The notes under the pieces: model-generated
What the model saw: the letters and a program-made list of their open reading frames with translations, nothing else
Told to the model about the DNA's origin: nothing
Database searches by the model: none
Shown: positions 32,267 to 41,516 of the stretch, piece after piece
How positions within the stretch are numbered: position 1 is the stretch's first letter
Layout: each line of letters opens with the position of its first letter
From: DATEOR01 sp963841425
GTDB taxonomy: Bacteria > Actinomycetota > Thermoleophilia > Gaiellales > Gaiellaceae
Assembly (NCBI GenBank): GCA_963841425.1
Contig: CAWJCL010000002.1
Span: 248,001 to 312,000, forward strand
Reading direction: 5' to 3'
DNA length: 64,000 bases
Translations under genes and position numbers: made by a program

Positions 32267-34635
32267 TAGGGCCAGGTCCAGCCGCTGACGTCCGGATGGT
32301 CTTCACCGTGCTCCCGGGTCCACGCGCGGCAGCGCAGGCGCTCGTCGATCATCTGCTGGCGCAGATGCGCGGCTTTGTCCGCGAGGTGAGCGACGCGGTC
32401 GATCACGTCGATCACGAGGTGGAACCTGTCGAGGTCGTTGAGCATGACCATGTCGAAGGGGGTCGTAGTCGTGCCCTCCTCCTTGTAGCCGCGCACGTGA
32501 AGGTTCGCATGATTCGCGCGCCGGTAGGTGAGCCGGTGGATGAGCCAGGGATAGCCGTGATACGCGAAGACGACCGGACGATCGGTTGTGAAGAGCGCGT
32601 CGAACTCGGGGTCGGAGAGCCCGTGCGGATGCTCCGTCTCGGGTTGAAGCCGCATGAGGTCGACGATGTTGACGACCCGCACCTTCAGGTCCGGCATGTT
32701 CTCGCGCAGGATCGCCCTCGCCGCAAGGGTCTCCAGAGTCGGAATGTCTCCGCAGCAGGCGAGGACGACGTCGGGATCGCCGTGTTCGTCGTTCGAGGCC
32801 CATTCCCAGATTCCGATCCCGCGCGTGCAGTGGATGATCGCGTCGTCCATCGAGAGGTAGTTCAGAGACGGTTGCTTGCCGGCGACTATGACGTTCACGT
32901 AGTGACGGCTGCGCAGGCAGTGATCCCCGACGGAAAGGAGCGTGTTCGCGTCGGGAGGCAGGTAGACGCGGATGATCTCCGCCTTCTTGTTCACCACGTG
33001 GTCGATGAAGCCCGGGTCCTGGTGTGAGAAGCCGTTGTGGTCCTGGCGCCAGACATGCGAGCTCAGGAGATAGTTGAGCGAGGCGATCGGCTGCCGCCAT
33101 GGGATGTGACGCGTCACCTTCAACCACTTCGCGTGCTGGTTGAACATGGAGTCGACGATGTGGATGAACGCCTCGTAGCAGTTGAAGAGACCATGGCGGC
33201 CGGTCAGGAGGTACCCCTCGAGCCAGCCCTCGCACTGGTGCTCTGAGAGGACTTCCATGACGCGACCGTCGGGCCCGAGCGAAACGTCCGTAGGAAGGAT
33301 CTCGGCTTCCCACATCTTGTCGGTCGTCTCCAGGACGGCTCCGAGACGGTTCGAGGCTGTCTCGTCGGGCCCGAAGATCCTGAAGTTGATGGGGTTTTTC
33401 GCGATGACGTCCCGGAGGAAGCCGCCGAGGACTTTCGTCGCCTCGCTGAACGTCGTCGCCGGCTGCTCCACGACCACGGCGTAATCCCGGAAGTCCGGTA
33501 GGACGAGGTCGCGTATGAGGAGGCCTCCGTTTGCCACCGGGTTGGCGCCCATGCGCCGCTCCCCCTCAGGGGCAAGTGCAGCGAGCTCGGCGCGAACAGC
33601 GCCGTCTGCGTCGAAGAGGTCTTCGGGCCCGTAGCTCAACATCCACTCCTCGAGCAGGCGCAGATGTTGCGGATTGTCTCGCGCCTCTTTCAGCGGCACC
33701 TGATGGGACCGCCACGTGTCTTCGACCTGCTCGCCGTCGACCTCGCGCGGGCACGTCCAGCCCTTCGGCGTCCGCAGGACGAGCATCGGCCACGTAGGGC
33801 GCTCGGTCTCGCCATTCTCTCGCGCGCGCTTCTGGATCGCGTGGATCTCGTCGAAGGAGTCTTTGAGCGCAGCGGCCAGGTCCCGGTGCACCTGCTCGGG
33901 CTCGTCGCCCCCGACGACAATCGGCGTCCAGCCGCAGCCGCGAAAGAAGGCTACGAGCTCCTCCTCCGGTATGCGGGCGAGCACGGTCGGGTTCGCGATT
34001 TTGTAGCCGTTCAAGTGCAAGACAGGCAGGACGGCGCCGTCGGTCGCCGGGTTCAGGAACTTGTTCGAGTGCCAGCTCGTCGCGAGCGGGCCCGTCTCCG
34101 CCTCACCGTCACCGACCACGCAGGCGACGATCAGGTCGGGGTTGTCGAACGCAGCGCCGAAGGCGTGCGAAAGCGCGTATCCGAGCTCGCCGCCCTCGTG
34201 GATCGAGCCCGGTGTCTCTGGCGCCACGTGGCTCGGGATGCCCCCTGGGAACGAGAACTGGCGAAAGAGCGAGCGGAGGCCGTGCTCGTCGCGGGTGATC
34301 GCAGGGTAGAGCTCGGTATAGGTGCCCTCGAGGTACGTGTTCGCAACAAGGCCCGGGCCACCGTGTCCCGGGCCCGTGACGAAGAGGACGCTCGCGTCAC
34401 GCTCCTTGATGAGCCGATTCAGGTGCGCGTAGAGGAGGTTCAGCCCGGGCGTCGTGCCGAAGTGGCCAAGTAGGCGCGGCTTTACGTGCTCGGGCCGGAG
34501 CGGCTCGCGAAGGAGCGGGTTGTCGAGGAGGTAGATCTGCCCGACCGACAGGTAGTTCGCCGCCCGCCAGTAGCGATCGAGCAGCTTGAGCTCTTCGTCG
34601 GAAAGGATGACCTGCGTCTCCTGCAGCTTGGCCAT
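32263..34635 (-). CDS. xfp: Xylulose-5-phosphate/fructose-6-phosphate phosphoketolase
   Basis: 790 residues, full length. Both family signatures are present: SIHEGGELGYALSHAFG and FDNPDLIVACVVGDGEAETG. Other conserved elements include TGPGHGGPG for thiamine diphosphate binding and FNCYEAFIHIVDSM. It splits ketose phosphates to acetyl phosphate plus an aldose phosphate. The next gene, acetate kinase, starts within its stop, so the pair forms a bypass that makes acetate and ATP. A GCAG-rich spacer precedes ATG 34635 without a strong ribosome site. Confidence 0.95.
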   Translation of the reverse strand: MAKLQETQVILSDEELKLLDRYWRAANYLSVGQIYLLDNPLLREPLRPEHVKPRLLGHFGTTPGLNLLYAHLNRLIKERDASVLFVTGPGHGGPGLVANTYLEGTYTELYPAITRDEHGLRSLFRQFSFPGGIPSHVAPETPGSIHEGGELGYALSHAFGAAFDNPDLIVACVVGDGEAETGPLATSWHSNKFLNPATDGAVLPVLHLNGYKIANPTVLARIPEEELVAFFRGCGWTPIVVGGDEPEQVHRDLAAALKDSFDEIHAIQKRARENGETERPTWPMLVLRTPKGWTCPREVDGEQVEDTWRSHQVPLKEARDNPQHLRLLEEWMLSYGPEDLFDADGAVRAELAALAPEGERRMGANPVANGGLLIRDLVLPDFRDYAVVVEQPATTFSEATKVLGGFLRDVIAKNPINFRIFGPDETASNRLGAVLETTDKMWEAEILPTDVSLGPDGRVMEVLSEHQCEGWLEGYLLTGRHGLFNCYEAFIHIVDSMFNQHAKWLKVTRHIPWRQPIASLNYLLSSHVWRQDHNGFSHQDPGFIDHVVNKKAEIIRVYLPPDANTLLSVGDHCLRSRHYVNVIVAGKQPSLNYLSMDDAIIHCTRGIGIWEWASNDEHGDPDVVLACCGDIPTLETLAARAILRENMPDLKVRVVNIVDLMRLQPETEHPHGLSDPEFDALFTTDRPVVFAYHGYPWLIHRLTYRRANHANLHVRGYKEEGTTTTPFDMVMLNDLDRFHLVIDVIDRVAHLADKAAHLRQQMIDERLRCRAWTREHGEDHPDVSGWTWPY

Positions 34636-34707
34636 GTGTGCCTAGAATGCCACACCGCAGGCGGCGGGCCGCTCCGTAGCAAGGCCACGGAACGCGTCGA
34701 AGCGCGC

Positions 34708-35522
34708 TCAGCGGTGGGGCATGAAGGGTCGCAACTCGTCCACGCCGGGCTGGACGATGCCGACATGCGATTCCGGCACCTCGTTCCAGGCGCCAGGGAG
34801 GTCGCCGAGGGGCTCCGAGACGACCACGCGCGTCTCGTCCGAGAGGCCGGCGAGCTCAGCGCTCTCCGGATAGACCGCTTTGAGCGCGTCCATGCGGGTG
34901 CTGAAGTACAGAGAGCGCGAGTCGTGCTCGCTGGAGTAGCGGAAGGCCCAGATCGTCTCGCCGTCTGTCGTCGCCACCGTCATCTGGAGCGGATGCGCGA
35001 CTCCGCGGCTCCTCCCAGCTTCTTCGATGAAGCCGAGGGTCCGCCCGACGGCCCCCACCGGATCGTCCTCGAGTCCGAAGGTGGGGGCGAGATAAAACAT
35101 CGTCTCCGAGTCGGTCGTGCCTTCGAGGGAACCGAAGAACGCATCGCCGACGGCCTGTTGCAGATGGCGCTTCAGGAGGGGAAACTCGCGGACGAGCCCG
35201 TTGTGCATCCAGAGCCAGCGTCCGTATCGGAACGGGTGCGTGTTCGTCTCCTGAATCGCCGCCCCGGTCGAGGCGCGAATGTGTGCGAAGAAGAGCGGCG
35301 AGGAAACGGCGGGCGCGAGCTCACGGAGGTTGCGGTCGTTCCAGGCTGGATGAGTGCTGCGGTAGACCGGGGCGTCTCGCCCTCCTCGTACCAGCCGACA
35401 CCGTTCGTCGTCGTAGCGCCCTGGCGCGCGTGCAGGCTCTGGTCGATCAGCGAGCGGTCGCGCTTGACCAGCAGCTCTTCGAGCCGGATAGGCGAGCCCG
35501 AGTAGGCGAGCCAGCGACACAT
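34708..35522 (-). pseudogene. Class II glutamine amidotransferase, frameshifted
   Basis: The N-terminal nucleophile and start (MCRWLAYSG, from 35522) and QSLHARQGATTTNGVGWYEE are in one frame, while YRSTHPAWNDRNLRELA and the rest to the stop at 34708 are in another. One base is missing near 35368. In addition, the conserved DGFG of the NGDGFGVGWY motif is absent (a 12-nt loss). Downstream of the break the protein is well preserved (FFAHIRASTGAAIQETNTHP, LWMHNGLVREF, TTDSETMFYL). A recent inactivation or a sequence error plus a small deletion are the two explanations. Confidence 0.8.
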
Positions 35523-35533
35523 CGCCAGGGGCT

Positions 35534-35806
35534 CGCCGCCCTTGCCTGGTGCTGCGACAGCGGGATCCTCGGCGCGATGAAGAGCGCGCTCGAGGTGAGG
35601 AGAGCGAGGATCACAAGCGCGCTCCGAAGCCCGTCGATGCGTGCGTCTGCGTACGCGTCAAGCGCTGCCTCGGTCTCACCGGAGCCTGAATCTGACTTCT
35701 CGAGCGCCGTCTTGAGGTCGGCATCGGAGACGAACGGTACGCCTCCCGCGAGCTCGGCCGTCGCCTCGGATTCCGCCTGCCGCGGAATCGATCCCACCGA
35801 CCACGG
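35534..35806 (-). pseudogene. C-terminal remnant of an MFS (DHA2-type) transporter
   Basis: The stretch ATAELAGGVPFVSDADLKTA, then DARIDGLRSALVILALLTS and a PRIP end, matches the last extracellular loop and last helix of drug/proton antiporters of the EmrB/QacA type. The other 12-13 helices are not present; upstream lies directly the aquaporin 3' end. The fragment has no start codon of its own and reads on into the amidotransferase start region. Confidence 0.65.
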
Positions 35807-35826
35807 TGCTCTGCTCCCCGTAGCGG

Positions 35827-36498
35827 TTACTGGGAGGCGGCCGCCTCGACATCTCCGGTCGATTTCTCGGCTGGGAGGACGTAGAGGAAGGTGTACGCGG
35901 CTGCTGCGCCGCCGAGAAACTCGGCGAGCAAGTAAATCCAGATGTTGCTCCATTCGAAGAGCCCGGTCACCATCGCGCCGAACGCGATCGCGGGATTGAA
36001 GGCGCCTCCCGAGATGCCGCCGACGGCGAAGGCGCCTACCACCACGGTGAACCCGATCGCCAGCCCGTAGAACGAGTTGCCGTCCGTCCCGCGGGCCGTC
36101 GCGACATTCAAGACCACCCAGACGAGCGCGAACGTGAAGATGAACTCTGCGATCAGCATCTTGCCGGCGCTCGCGACCACCGCGTGAGCCTCGTGGCCCC
36201 CGACATAGCGCACCAGCAAGCCGGCGACGACTGCCGCCGCGAATTGGGTGATTACATAGGCGCCCAACTCATTCGCTGCCATCCTCCCGCGCAGGAACAC
36301 CGCAGTGCTGACCGCCGGGTTGAAGTGGCCGCCGGAGATGTGACCGCCGGCGAACACCATCACCATCAGAGCCGACCCAATCGCGAGCGGCGCCAGTGCC
36401 CCGGCCCCCGCCTTGTTGGTCGCCATCCCGACCGTGAACACGAACACGAACATGCCGATGAACTCCACCACCAACTTGCGTTCGAGCGCGGGACTCAT
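35827..36498 (-). CDS. Aquaporin / MIP-family channel
   Basis: 223 residues and six helices. Two NPA boxes are intact: GGHISGGHFNPAV and GGAFNPAIAF. The membrane channel passes water or small neutral solutes; the selectivity residues cannot be fixed from sequence alone. ATG 36498 follows GGAGGGGAAAGC, a strong ribosome site. An upstream ATG (36522) lies in a less typical stretch. The broken MFS gene begins just after its stop. Confidence 0.95.
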   Translation of the reverse strand: MSPALERKLVVEFIGMFVFVFTVGMATNKAGAGALAPLAIGSALMVMVFAGGHISGGHFNPAVSTAVFLRGRMAANELGAYVITQFAAAVVAGLLVRYVGGHEAHAVVASAGKMLIAEFIFTFALVWVVLNVATARGTDGNSFYGLAIGFTVVVGAFAVGGISGGAFNPAIAFGAMVTGLFEWSNIWIYLLAEFLGGAAAAYTFLYVLPAEKSTGDVEAAASQ

Positions 36499-36678
36499 GC
36501 TTTCCCCTCCTTCGACCATCACGTGGGATTCGACCGAACGCTCGAAAGTTCGCGCAGCAGCACCGACCTCCTCTGTGGAGGATTCGACATCGCGACCGGA
36601 GCGCGGCTACGTGGACGGAACTCCTTCTGCCGCAAGAACCGCGTGCGTCCGGGAAGTTTCGACAGTAAGCTGGCCCTC

Positions 36679-37053
36679 ATGCTTGGCGTGTTCTCACAGG
36701 TGAACGCCATGCGGCGGCAGCTCGGGTTGCTCGCGGCACTCAACCTCGAGCTGGCGAAGCTCGAGGGGAAACAAAAGGCGACGGCGCTGGGTCTCGCAGG
36801 CGGCCTTGCAGCCGGAGCCATAGTTCTTGTCTTCTACGCAATTGGCTTTGCCTTCGCGGCGGCGGCTGCGGGGCTGGCCGAAGTCCTCTCACTCTGGCTG
36901 TCGCTGCTCATCGTCGCGGGAGTCATCCTCGTCGTGGCAGCAATCCTCGGCTTCGTGGCGATGCGCTCTGCGCGCAAGGCTTCGCCTCCCCAACCGTCCC
37001 AGGCAATGGAAGAAGCGGAGTGGACGCTCAAGACGCTGCGGGGAAATGGCTGA
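36679..37053 (+). CDS. Holin-X (phage-holin-superfamily, PF07332-like) membrane protein
   Basis: 124 residues from ATG 36679. An amphipathic N-terminal region (LLAALNLELAKLEGKQKATA) leads into two long helices (ALGLAGGLAAGAIVLVFYAI and LWLSLLIVAGVILVVAAILG), with a polar Pro/Gln/Glu tail. This is the Actinobacteria holin-X/DUF1469 layout and is usually paired, as here, with a DUF3618 protein (8-bp overlap). It is not a phage lysis gene; a role in the cell envelope is assumed. Confidence 0.8.
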   Translation: MLGVFSQVNAMRRQLGLLAALNLELAKLEGKQKATALGLAGGLAAGAIVLVFYAIGFAFAAAAAGLAEVLSLWLSLLIVAGVILVVAAILGFVAMRSARKASPPQPSQAMEEAEWTLKTLRGNG

Positions 37054-37246
37054 GCGCGGCACTGGCGAGATCCGGGCGGAGATGGCCGTCGAGCGAAGGC
37101 GCCTCGACGAAACCCGAGAAGAGCTGAGAGCTGAGTTGCGCTCGCTCGTTCCGGTCCTGGTCGTCGCCCTTGCCGCAGTCGGGATCATCACTGCTCGCGT
37201 GGGCGTGAGGACTGGGATCAGGATGGTTCGGAACCTCAGCTCGTAG
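37046..37246 (+). CDS. DUF3618 single-span membrane protein
   Basis: 66 residues. A charged coiled-coil-like N-terminus (EIRAEMAVERRRLDETREEL) is followed by one membrane helix (VPVLVVALAAVGIITARVGV) and a basic tail. This is the DUF3618 pattern. Its start overlaps the holin-X-like gene, and the two are probably co-translated and act together. Confidence 0.75.
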   Translation: MAERGTGEIRAEMAVERRRLDETREELRAELRSLVPVLVVALAAVGIITARVGVRTGIRMVRNLSS

Positions 37247-37378
37247 CTTGCACCGAACGAGCGCGACGTTGGCTGCACGCCTGAGATGACCGCGGCCAGC
37301 CGCGCTCGCACCTGCCCGCCTCGAGCGCACGGAATGAACCAATCGACGCAGATCGCGGTCGCCTCGCCCAGGCCGGCG

Positions 37379-38491
37379 CTACTGGGTCGCGGCGGGCGAA
37401 GGCGAGACGGGCCGCACCCGCTTCCAGACGAAGTCGAGGACGACGGCGAGGGCCGCCATCACGATCATCGCCGCGAAGGTCTGAGGTGCGTTACGGGCGG
37501 TGTCGACGGCGAAGAGGATGAGCACGATTCCCGTGGCGAAAATGGCCACGAGCACGATCGCCGCGTTCGCTCCCGTCTCCGCTCGCAGACGCAAGCCGGC
37601 CAGCCCGACGACCAGGAAGACGAGCAGCGAGACAGCGCTTCCGAGTGATGCGATCGCGCTCAGGTCGAACACGTTGGCGAGGATCAGGACGAGAGCGACG
37701 GTGATCGTCACCCCTCGCGTTCCTCGAAAGCGCCCCGGCTCTCCAAAGATCGGCGGGAATTGGGCGAGTTGGGAGAGCGTCTGCGTGAGCCCTCCGGCCG
37801 CGAAGATGTTGGAGTTGATCGACGAGGCCGTCGCAAGCAGCGCCGCGATGGCCATGATCGTGAAGCCTGCATCTCCGAGCGCGGGTCGGGCCGCCTCGGC
37901 CAGAGCGGTGTCGCCATGCTCGATGACCTCGTCGACCGTGAGCGTGCCGAAGACGCCGAGGCTCACCGCCACGTACAGGAGGGTGGTGACCGCTAGGGCG
38001 ATGGTCATCGCGCGCGGCAGCATCCGGGCCGGATTCGCGAGGTCGCCGGCTGCGAACGCGATGACCGAAAAACCGAGGTAGGCGAAGAACGTGAGCGCCA
38101 CCGAAGCGATGACCTTGTTCAACGACGGATAGCCGGATGGCGCGAGCAGCGACGGGTCTAGGTCCGCGAGGGTGACCACGACGAAGAATGCGAACACGGT
38201 CAAGAGGACCCAAACGATGAGGGACTGCGCTTTCGCAACGATTCCGGCCCCGAGGAGGTTGACGAGAGCCATCCCGAGAAGCGCAAGCGAGGCGAGGATG
38301 TTGTCCCAGTAGCCGGCGGCGTCGTCTCCGAAGAAAAGAGAGCTCCCGTACGCCCCGAAGGAAACCGCCACCATCGATGTGACGATGAGGATGACGAAGT
38401 ACAGGAGCCAGGACGTGATCCCGACCAGACGTCCATTACCGAAGGCCTCCACGAAGTACGTGACGAAGCCTCCTCGCGACGGGTAGCGCGC
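37379..38491 (-). pseudogene. APC-family amino-acid permease, 5'-truncated
   Basis: About 370 residues, from RYPSRGGFVTYFVEAFG through AYLGFSVIAFAAGDLANP to the C-terminal helices, match the APC superfamily. The first two helices, which carry the substrate-contacting GAG-type motif, are missing: the coding sequence stops abruptly at 38491 where it meets a nucleotide-cyclase gene fragment on the other strand. The start codon and promoter have been lost, so it is unlikely to be expressed as a working transporter. Confidence 0.75.
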
Positions 38492-39198
38492 GCTTCTGCA
38501 GCGCGTGTGGCGCAAAGCTTGCAGCGGTCATTCCGCGTGAGGTCCGCAAGACGGTCTCGGTGCTCTTCGCAGATGTGACCGGCTCGACCGCGCTCGGCGA
38601 GCAGCTCGACCCGGAGTCGTTGCGCCGCGTTCTGGCCCGCTACTTCAACTCGGCGAAGACGTGTGTCGAGCGTCACGGCGGCACCGTGGAGAAGTTCATC
38701 GGCGATGCGGTCATGGCCGTCTTTGGTGTGCCGACCGTGCACGAAGACGACGCGCTCCGGGCCCTTCGCGCGGCCGCGGAGCTGCGCGACTCGCTCGCTC
38801 CCCTCAACGAGGAACTCGAGCGTGACTACGGCGTCTCGGTACAGCTGCGAATCGGCGTCAACACGGGGGAAGTCGTGACCGGCACAGAAGAACGGCTGGC
38901 CACAGGCGATGTCCTGAACGTGGCTGCGCGCCTCGAGCAGTGGGCGCGACCCGGCGAGATCCTCGTCGGCGAACAGACCCGGCGCCTCGCCCACGGGGCA
39001 ATCGAGGTCGAGCCTGTCGAACCGCTGGCGCTCAAGGGAAAATCGGGTCGGGTCGACGCCTATCGACTGATGGACGTCCATGAGTGTCCGAAGCCTCGGG
39101 GAGCCCCACATGTGTCCTGCGGCTTCGCGGTATCGCGACCCCACCGCGGGGCGACACCTACCGGAATAGCCTCTGCACACGCGGACAGCGACCGATAG
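38486..39198 (+). pseudogene. Adenylate/guanylate cyclase-domain protein, truncated at both ends
   Basis: From 38486 the frame reads ARFCSACGAKL (a zinc ribbon) and then SVLFADVTGSTALGEQLDPE, KFIGDAVMAVFG and LRIGVNTGEVVTG, the class III cyclase domain common in Actinobacteria with a zinc ribbon and a downstream AAA/TPR part. The start of the ribbon is missing, and after VDAYRLMDV the usual ATPase domain is absent and an unrelated tail ends at 39198. GTG 38560 could start a stand-alone cyclase domain, so residual activity is not excluded. Confidence 0.7.
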
Positions 39199-39391
39199 CG
39201 CGGCTCGAAAGCCGATTTTGACCTCAGGTCTATCCGCGATTGACAGGTTTGGACACAGCGCGCTGACATCTCGGTCGCACGATGCCTGCGGTTTTCTCGC
39301 GGGAGGCATCGCCCGATCCCGCGAGCCTGGTGACGGCTGACGCGGGCTCAAGTTCCTCGACCCTGACGAGCAGCTGTCCTGTTAGAGCCCG

Positions 39392-39640
39392 GTGGGCAGC
39401 GGCTTCAAGGCCAGTTCCAGGGTGGCTCGTCTCGGCGCCGACCTGGCCGACCTGGGCCGCTTAGTATGGCCCCATTCCGTGGCACTTTCCGTCAGCAGCA
39501 AGCATGAGATCACCATCCTGGGAGTGGCCGACGTCCTCGCCGAGTCCATCGGGAACGTGGCGCCCGGCCGTTTGGTGTCGGCCGTCTTCGCCAGAATGAA
39601 CAAGCTGTTCCTGGGGCGAGAGCTGGGCGAGCCCCCATGA
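39392..39640 (+). CDS. Small hypothetical protein upstream of FAD oxidoreductase
   Basis: 82 residues from GTG 39392. Its stop overlaps the next ATG as ATGA, a good sign of real coding. The last part (VADVLAESIGNVAPGRLVSA, VFARMNKLFLG) is helical; the first part is Arg/Ser/Ala-rich and may not be translated if a later start is used. No family recognised. Confidence 0.45.
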   Translation: MGSGFKASSRVARLGADLADLGRLVWPHSVALSVSSKHEITILGVADVLAESIGNVAPGRLVSAVFARMNKLFLGRELGEPP

Positions 39641-40770
39641 GTCTCACCGTCCTCGTCGCCGGAGCAGGCTTCGCGGGCCTCGAGGTGACGCTCGCGCTGC
39701 GCGCGTTGGCAGAGGAGCACGTCGCCGTCCAGGTCATGGCTCCCGGCCCGGACTTCGTCTATCGGCCCCTGGCCGTCGCCGAGCCGTTCGGCCTTGGTGA
39801 GGTTCATCGCATTTCGCTCGAGGTTCTCGCCGAGCATGCAGGTGCGAGCTACCGGCAGGGCTCTCTCGCTGCCGTCCATGCGGCCGCGCGCCGGGTGGAG
39901 ACGTCGGAGGGAACCTCGCTCTCGTACGACACGCTTGTCGTCGCCAGTGGAGCGCAGTCGGAGGAGGTCGTCCCAGGTGCCCTGACCTTTCAGGGGCCGG
40001 AGGACGTGGGTCGTTTCGGTGAGCTCGTCAAGCAGGTGGAGTCGGGGACGATCGAGCGGGTGGCGTTCGCCGTCCCTGCGGGCGTCTCCTGGCCTCTGCC
40101 GCTCTACGAGCTGACGCTTCTGACCGCCCGTCGCGCCGCCCGCTCGGCGACGGCGCGCGCGGAGATCACCTTCGTCACACCGGAGCGCGGGCCGCTCACC
40201 CTCTTCGGAACGAGCGCGAGCAATCTCGCGCGCGGACTCCTCGAGAATGAAGGGGTGCGGCTGGCGCTCGAGCGGCACCCGATGCGCTTCGCGGACGGAA
40301 ACCTCGAGCTCGCCGGTGGCGAGACGATGGCCGTCGACGTAGTCGTTTCGCTGCCGCGCCTACGCGGCCCGTCGCTCGCGGGTCTTCCGCACGATCGCGA
40401 TGGCTTCCTCGAAGTCGATGACCGCGGCCGAGTGACGGGCGTGCCGGGCGTCTTCGCCGCGGGCGATGTAACGGCCTTCCCCGTGAAGCAGGGCGGCATC
40501 GCGACCCAGCAGGCGGACGTCGTCGCGGAAACGATCGCCTCTGAGGCCGGTGCCCCGGTGGAGCCGACGCCGCTCGACCCAGTGGTGCGCGCGCTCCTGC
40601 TCACCGGCGACCGACCGGCGTACGTGCGCGCCGCGCTCGGCGGCCACCACGGAGACCCAGGGGTCGTCGACTGGGAGCCGCTCTGGTGGCCTCCGGCCAA
40701 GGTGGCGGGCCTCCACCTCGCGCCGTTCGTTGCGGCCCACATGGACCTCGTCACCGCGGCGCAGCAGTGA
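39637..40770 (+). CDS. FAD/NAD(P)-dependent pyridine-nucleotide-disulfide-type oxidoreductase
   Basis: 377 residues. The N-terminal FAD Rossmann motif is VLVAGAGFAGLEVTLALRAL; a Thr-Leu-Val-Val-Ala-Ser-Gly-Ala and a C-terminal GVFAAGDVTAF complete the FAD site. The overall layout (two dinucleotide folds, no redox CxxC visible) is that of NDH-2 or sulfide:quinone reductase relatives. It probably moves electrons to quinone at the membrane face. Its start and stop overlap its neighbours (ATGA and GTGA), placing it in an operon with two sugar-phosphate genes. Confidence 0.8.
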   Translation: MSLTVLVAGAGFAGLEVTLALRALAEEHVAVQVMAPGPDFVYRPLAVAEPFGLGEVHRISLEVLAEHAGASYRQGSLAAVHAAARRVETSEGTSLSYDTLVVASGAQSEEVVPGALTFQGPEDVGRFGELVKQVESGTIERVAFAVPAGVSWPLPLYELTLLTARRAARSATARAEITFVTPERGPLTLFGTSASNLARGLLENEGVRLALERHPMRFADGNLELAGGETMAVDVVVSLPRLRGPSLAGLPHDRDGFLEVDDRGRVTGVPGVFAAGDVTAFPVKQGGIATQQADVVAETIASEAGAPVEPTPLDPVVRALLLTGDRPAYVRAALGGHHGDPGVVDWEPLWWPPAKVAGLHLAPFVAAHMDLVTAAQQ

Positions 40771-41516
40771 CCGTGGCTCCGGCCGCGGATCTGGGCGGGA
40801 TGGAAGCGGTGATATTCGACCTCGACGGCGTCGTCACCCGAACCGCGGACATCCACGCGGAGGCCTGGAAGCAGCTCTTCGACGAGTACCTCGCGCAGCG
40901 GGCTCGAAGCCTCGGTGAGCCCTTCCGGGCCTTCGACCGGGAGTCGGACTACCACGCGTACGTCGACGGCAAGCCCCGCTACGAGGGCGTCGCCAGCTTC
41001 CTAGCGTCGAGGGGCGTTCGGCTTCCGCTCGGCTCGCCGGACGACTCCGAAGACCGCGAGACCGTCTCCGGGCTTGGCAACCGCAAGAACCGATACTTCA
41101 GGGAAGCGCTAGAGCGGACAGGGGTCAAGCCCTTTCCGACCTCGGTGAACCTGATCGAGAAACTGCGGTCAAAGGGCGTCTCCACCGCGATCGCCTCGTC
41201 GAGCCGGAACTCCAAGGCGGTCCTGGATGTCGCCGGGATTCGAGGCTTGTTCGACGTGGAGGTGGACGGCGTCGATCTCGCGCAGCTTGGATTGCCGGGC
41301 AAGCCCGATCCGGCGCTCTTCCTTGAGGCGGCGCGCCGCTTGGGCGTCGATCCGCATCGGGCCGCGATCGTCGAGGATGCGATCTCGGGCGTCGAGGCCG
41401 GTCGGCGGGGGGACTTCGGGCTCGTGATCGGCGTCGACCGAGGCGCGGGGCGCGACGAGCTCGCGGCGGGTGGCGCCGATGTCGTGGTCGGCGATCTGGG
41501 CGAAGTGGCCGCATGA
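40767..41516 (+). CDS. pgmB: beta-Phosphoglucomutase (HAD superfamily)
   Basis: 249 residues from GTG 40767, which overlaps the preceding stop as GTGA. HAD motif I is FDLDGVVT, motif II the Ser/Ser in AIASSSRNSK, motif III Lys in GKPDPALFL and motif IV VEDAISGVEAG. The TADIHAEAWKQLFDEYLAQR cap helix is the beta-PGM signature. It turns beta-glucose 1-phosphate into glucose 6-phosphate, fitting the phosphorylase encoded next. Confidence 0.9.
   Translation: MTVAPAADLGGMEAVIFDLDGVVTRTADIHAEAWKQLFDEYLAQRARSLGEPFRAFDRESDYHAYVDGKPRYEGVASFLASRGVRLPLGSPDDSEDRETVSGLGNRKNRYFREALERTGVKPFPTSVNLIEKLRSKGVSTAIASSSRNSKAVLDVAGIRGLFDVEVDGVDLAQLGLPGKPDPALFLEAARRLGVDPHRAAIVEDAISGVEAGRRGDFGLVIGVDRGAGRDELAAGGADVVVGDLGEVAA

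Noticed and set aside
36679..37246. Holin-like gene as sign of a prophage
   Set aside because: Holin-X with DUF3618 is a common chromosomal actinobacterial pair and no other phage genes are nearby.
39290..39391. Possible trace of an acetate-kinase N-terminus (DAGSSS then FLDPDEQL in the next frame)
   Set aside because: Too short and no further acetate kinase motifs follow.
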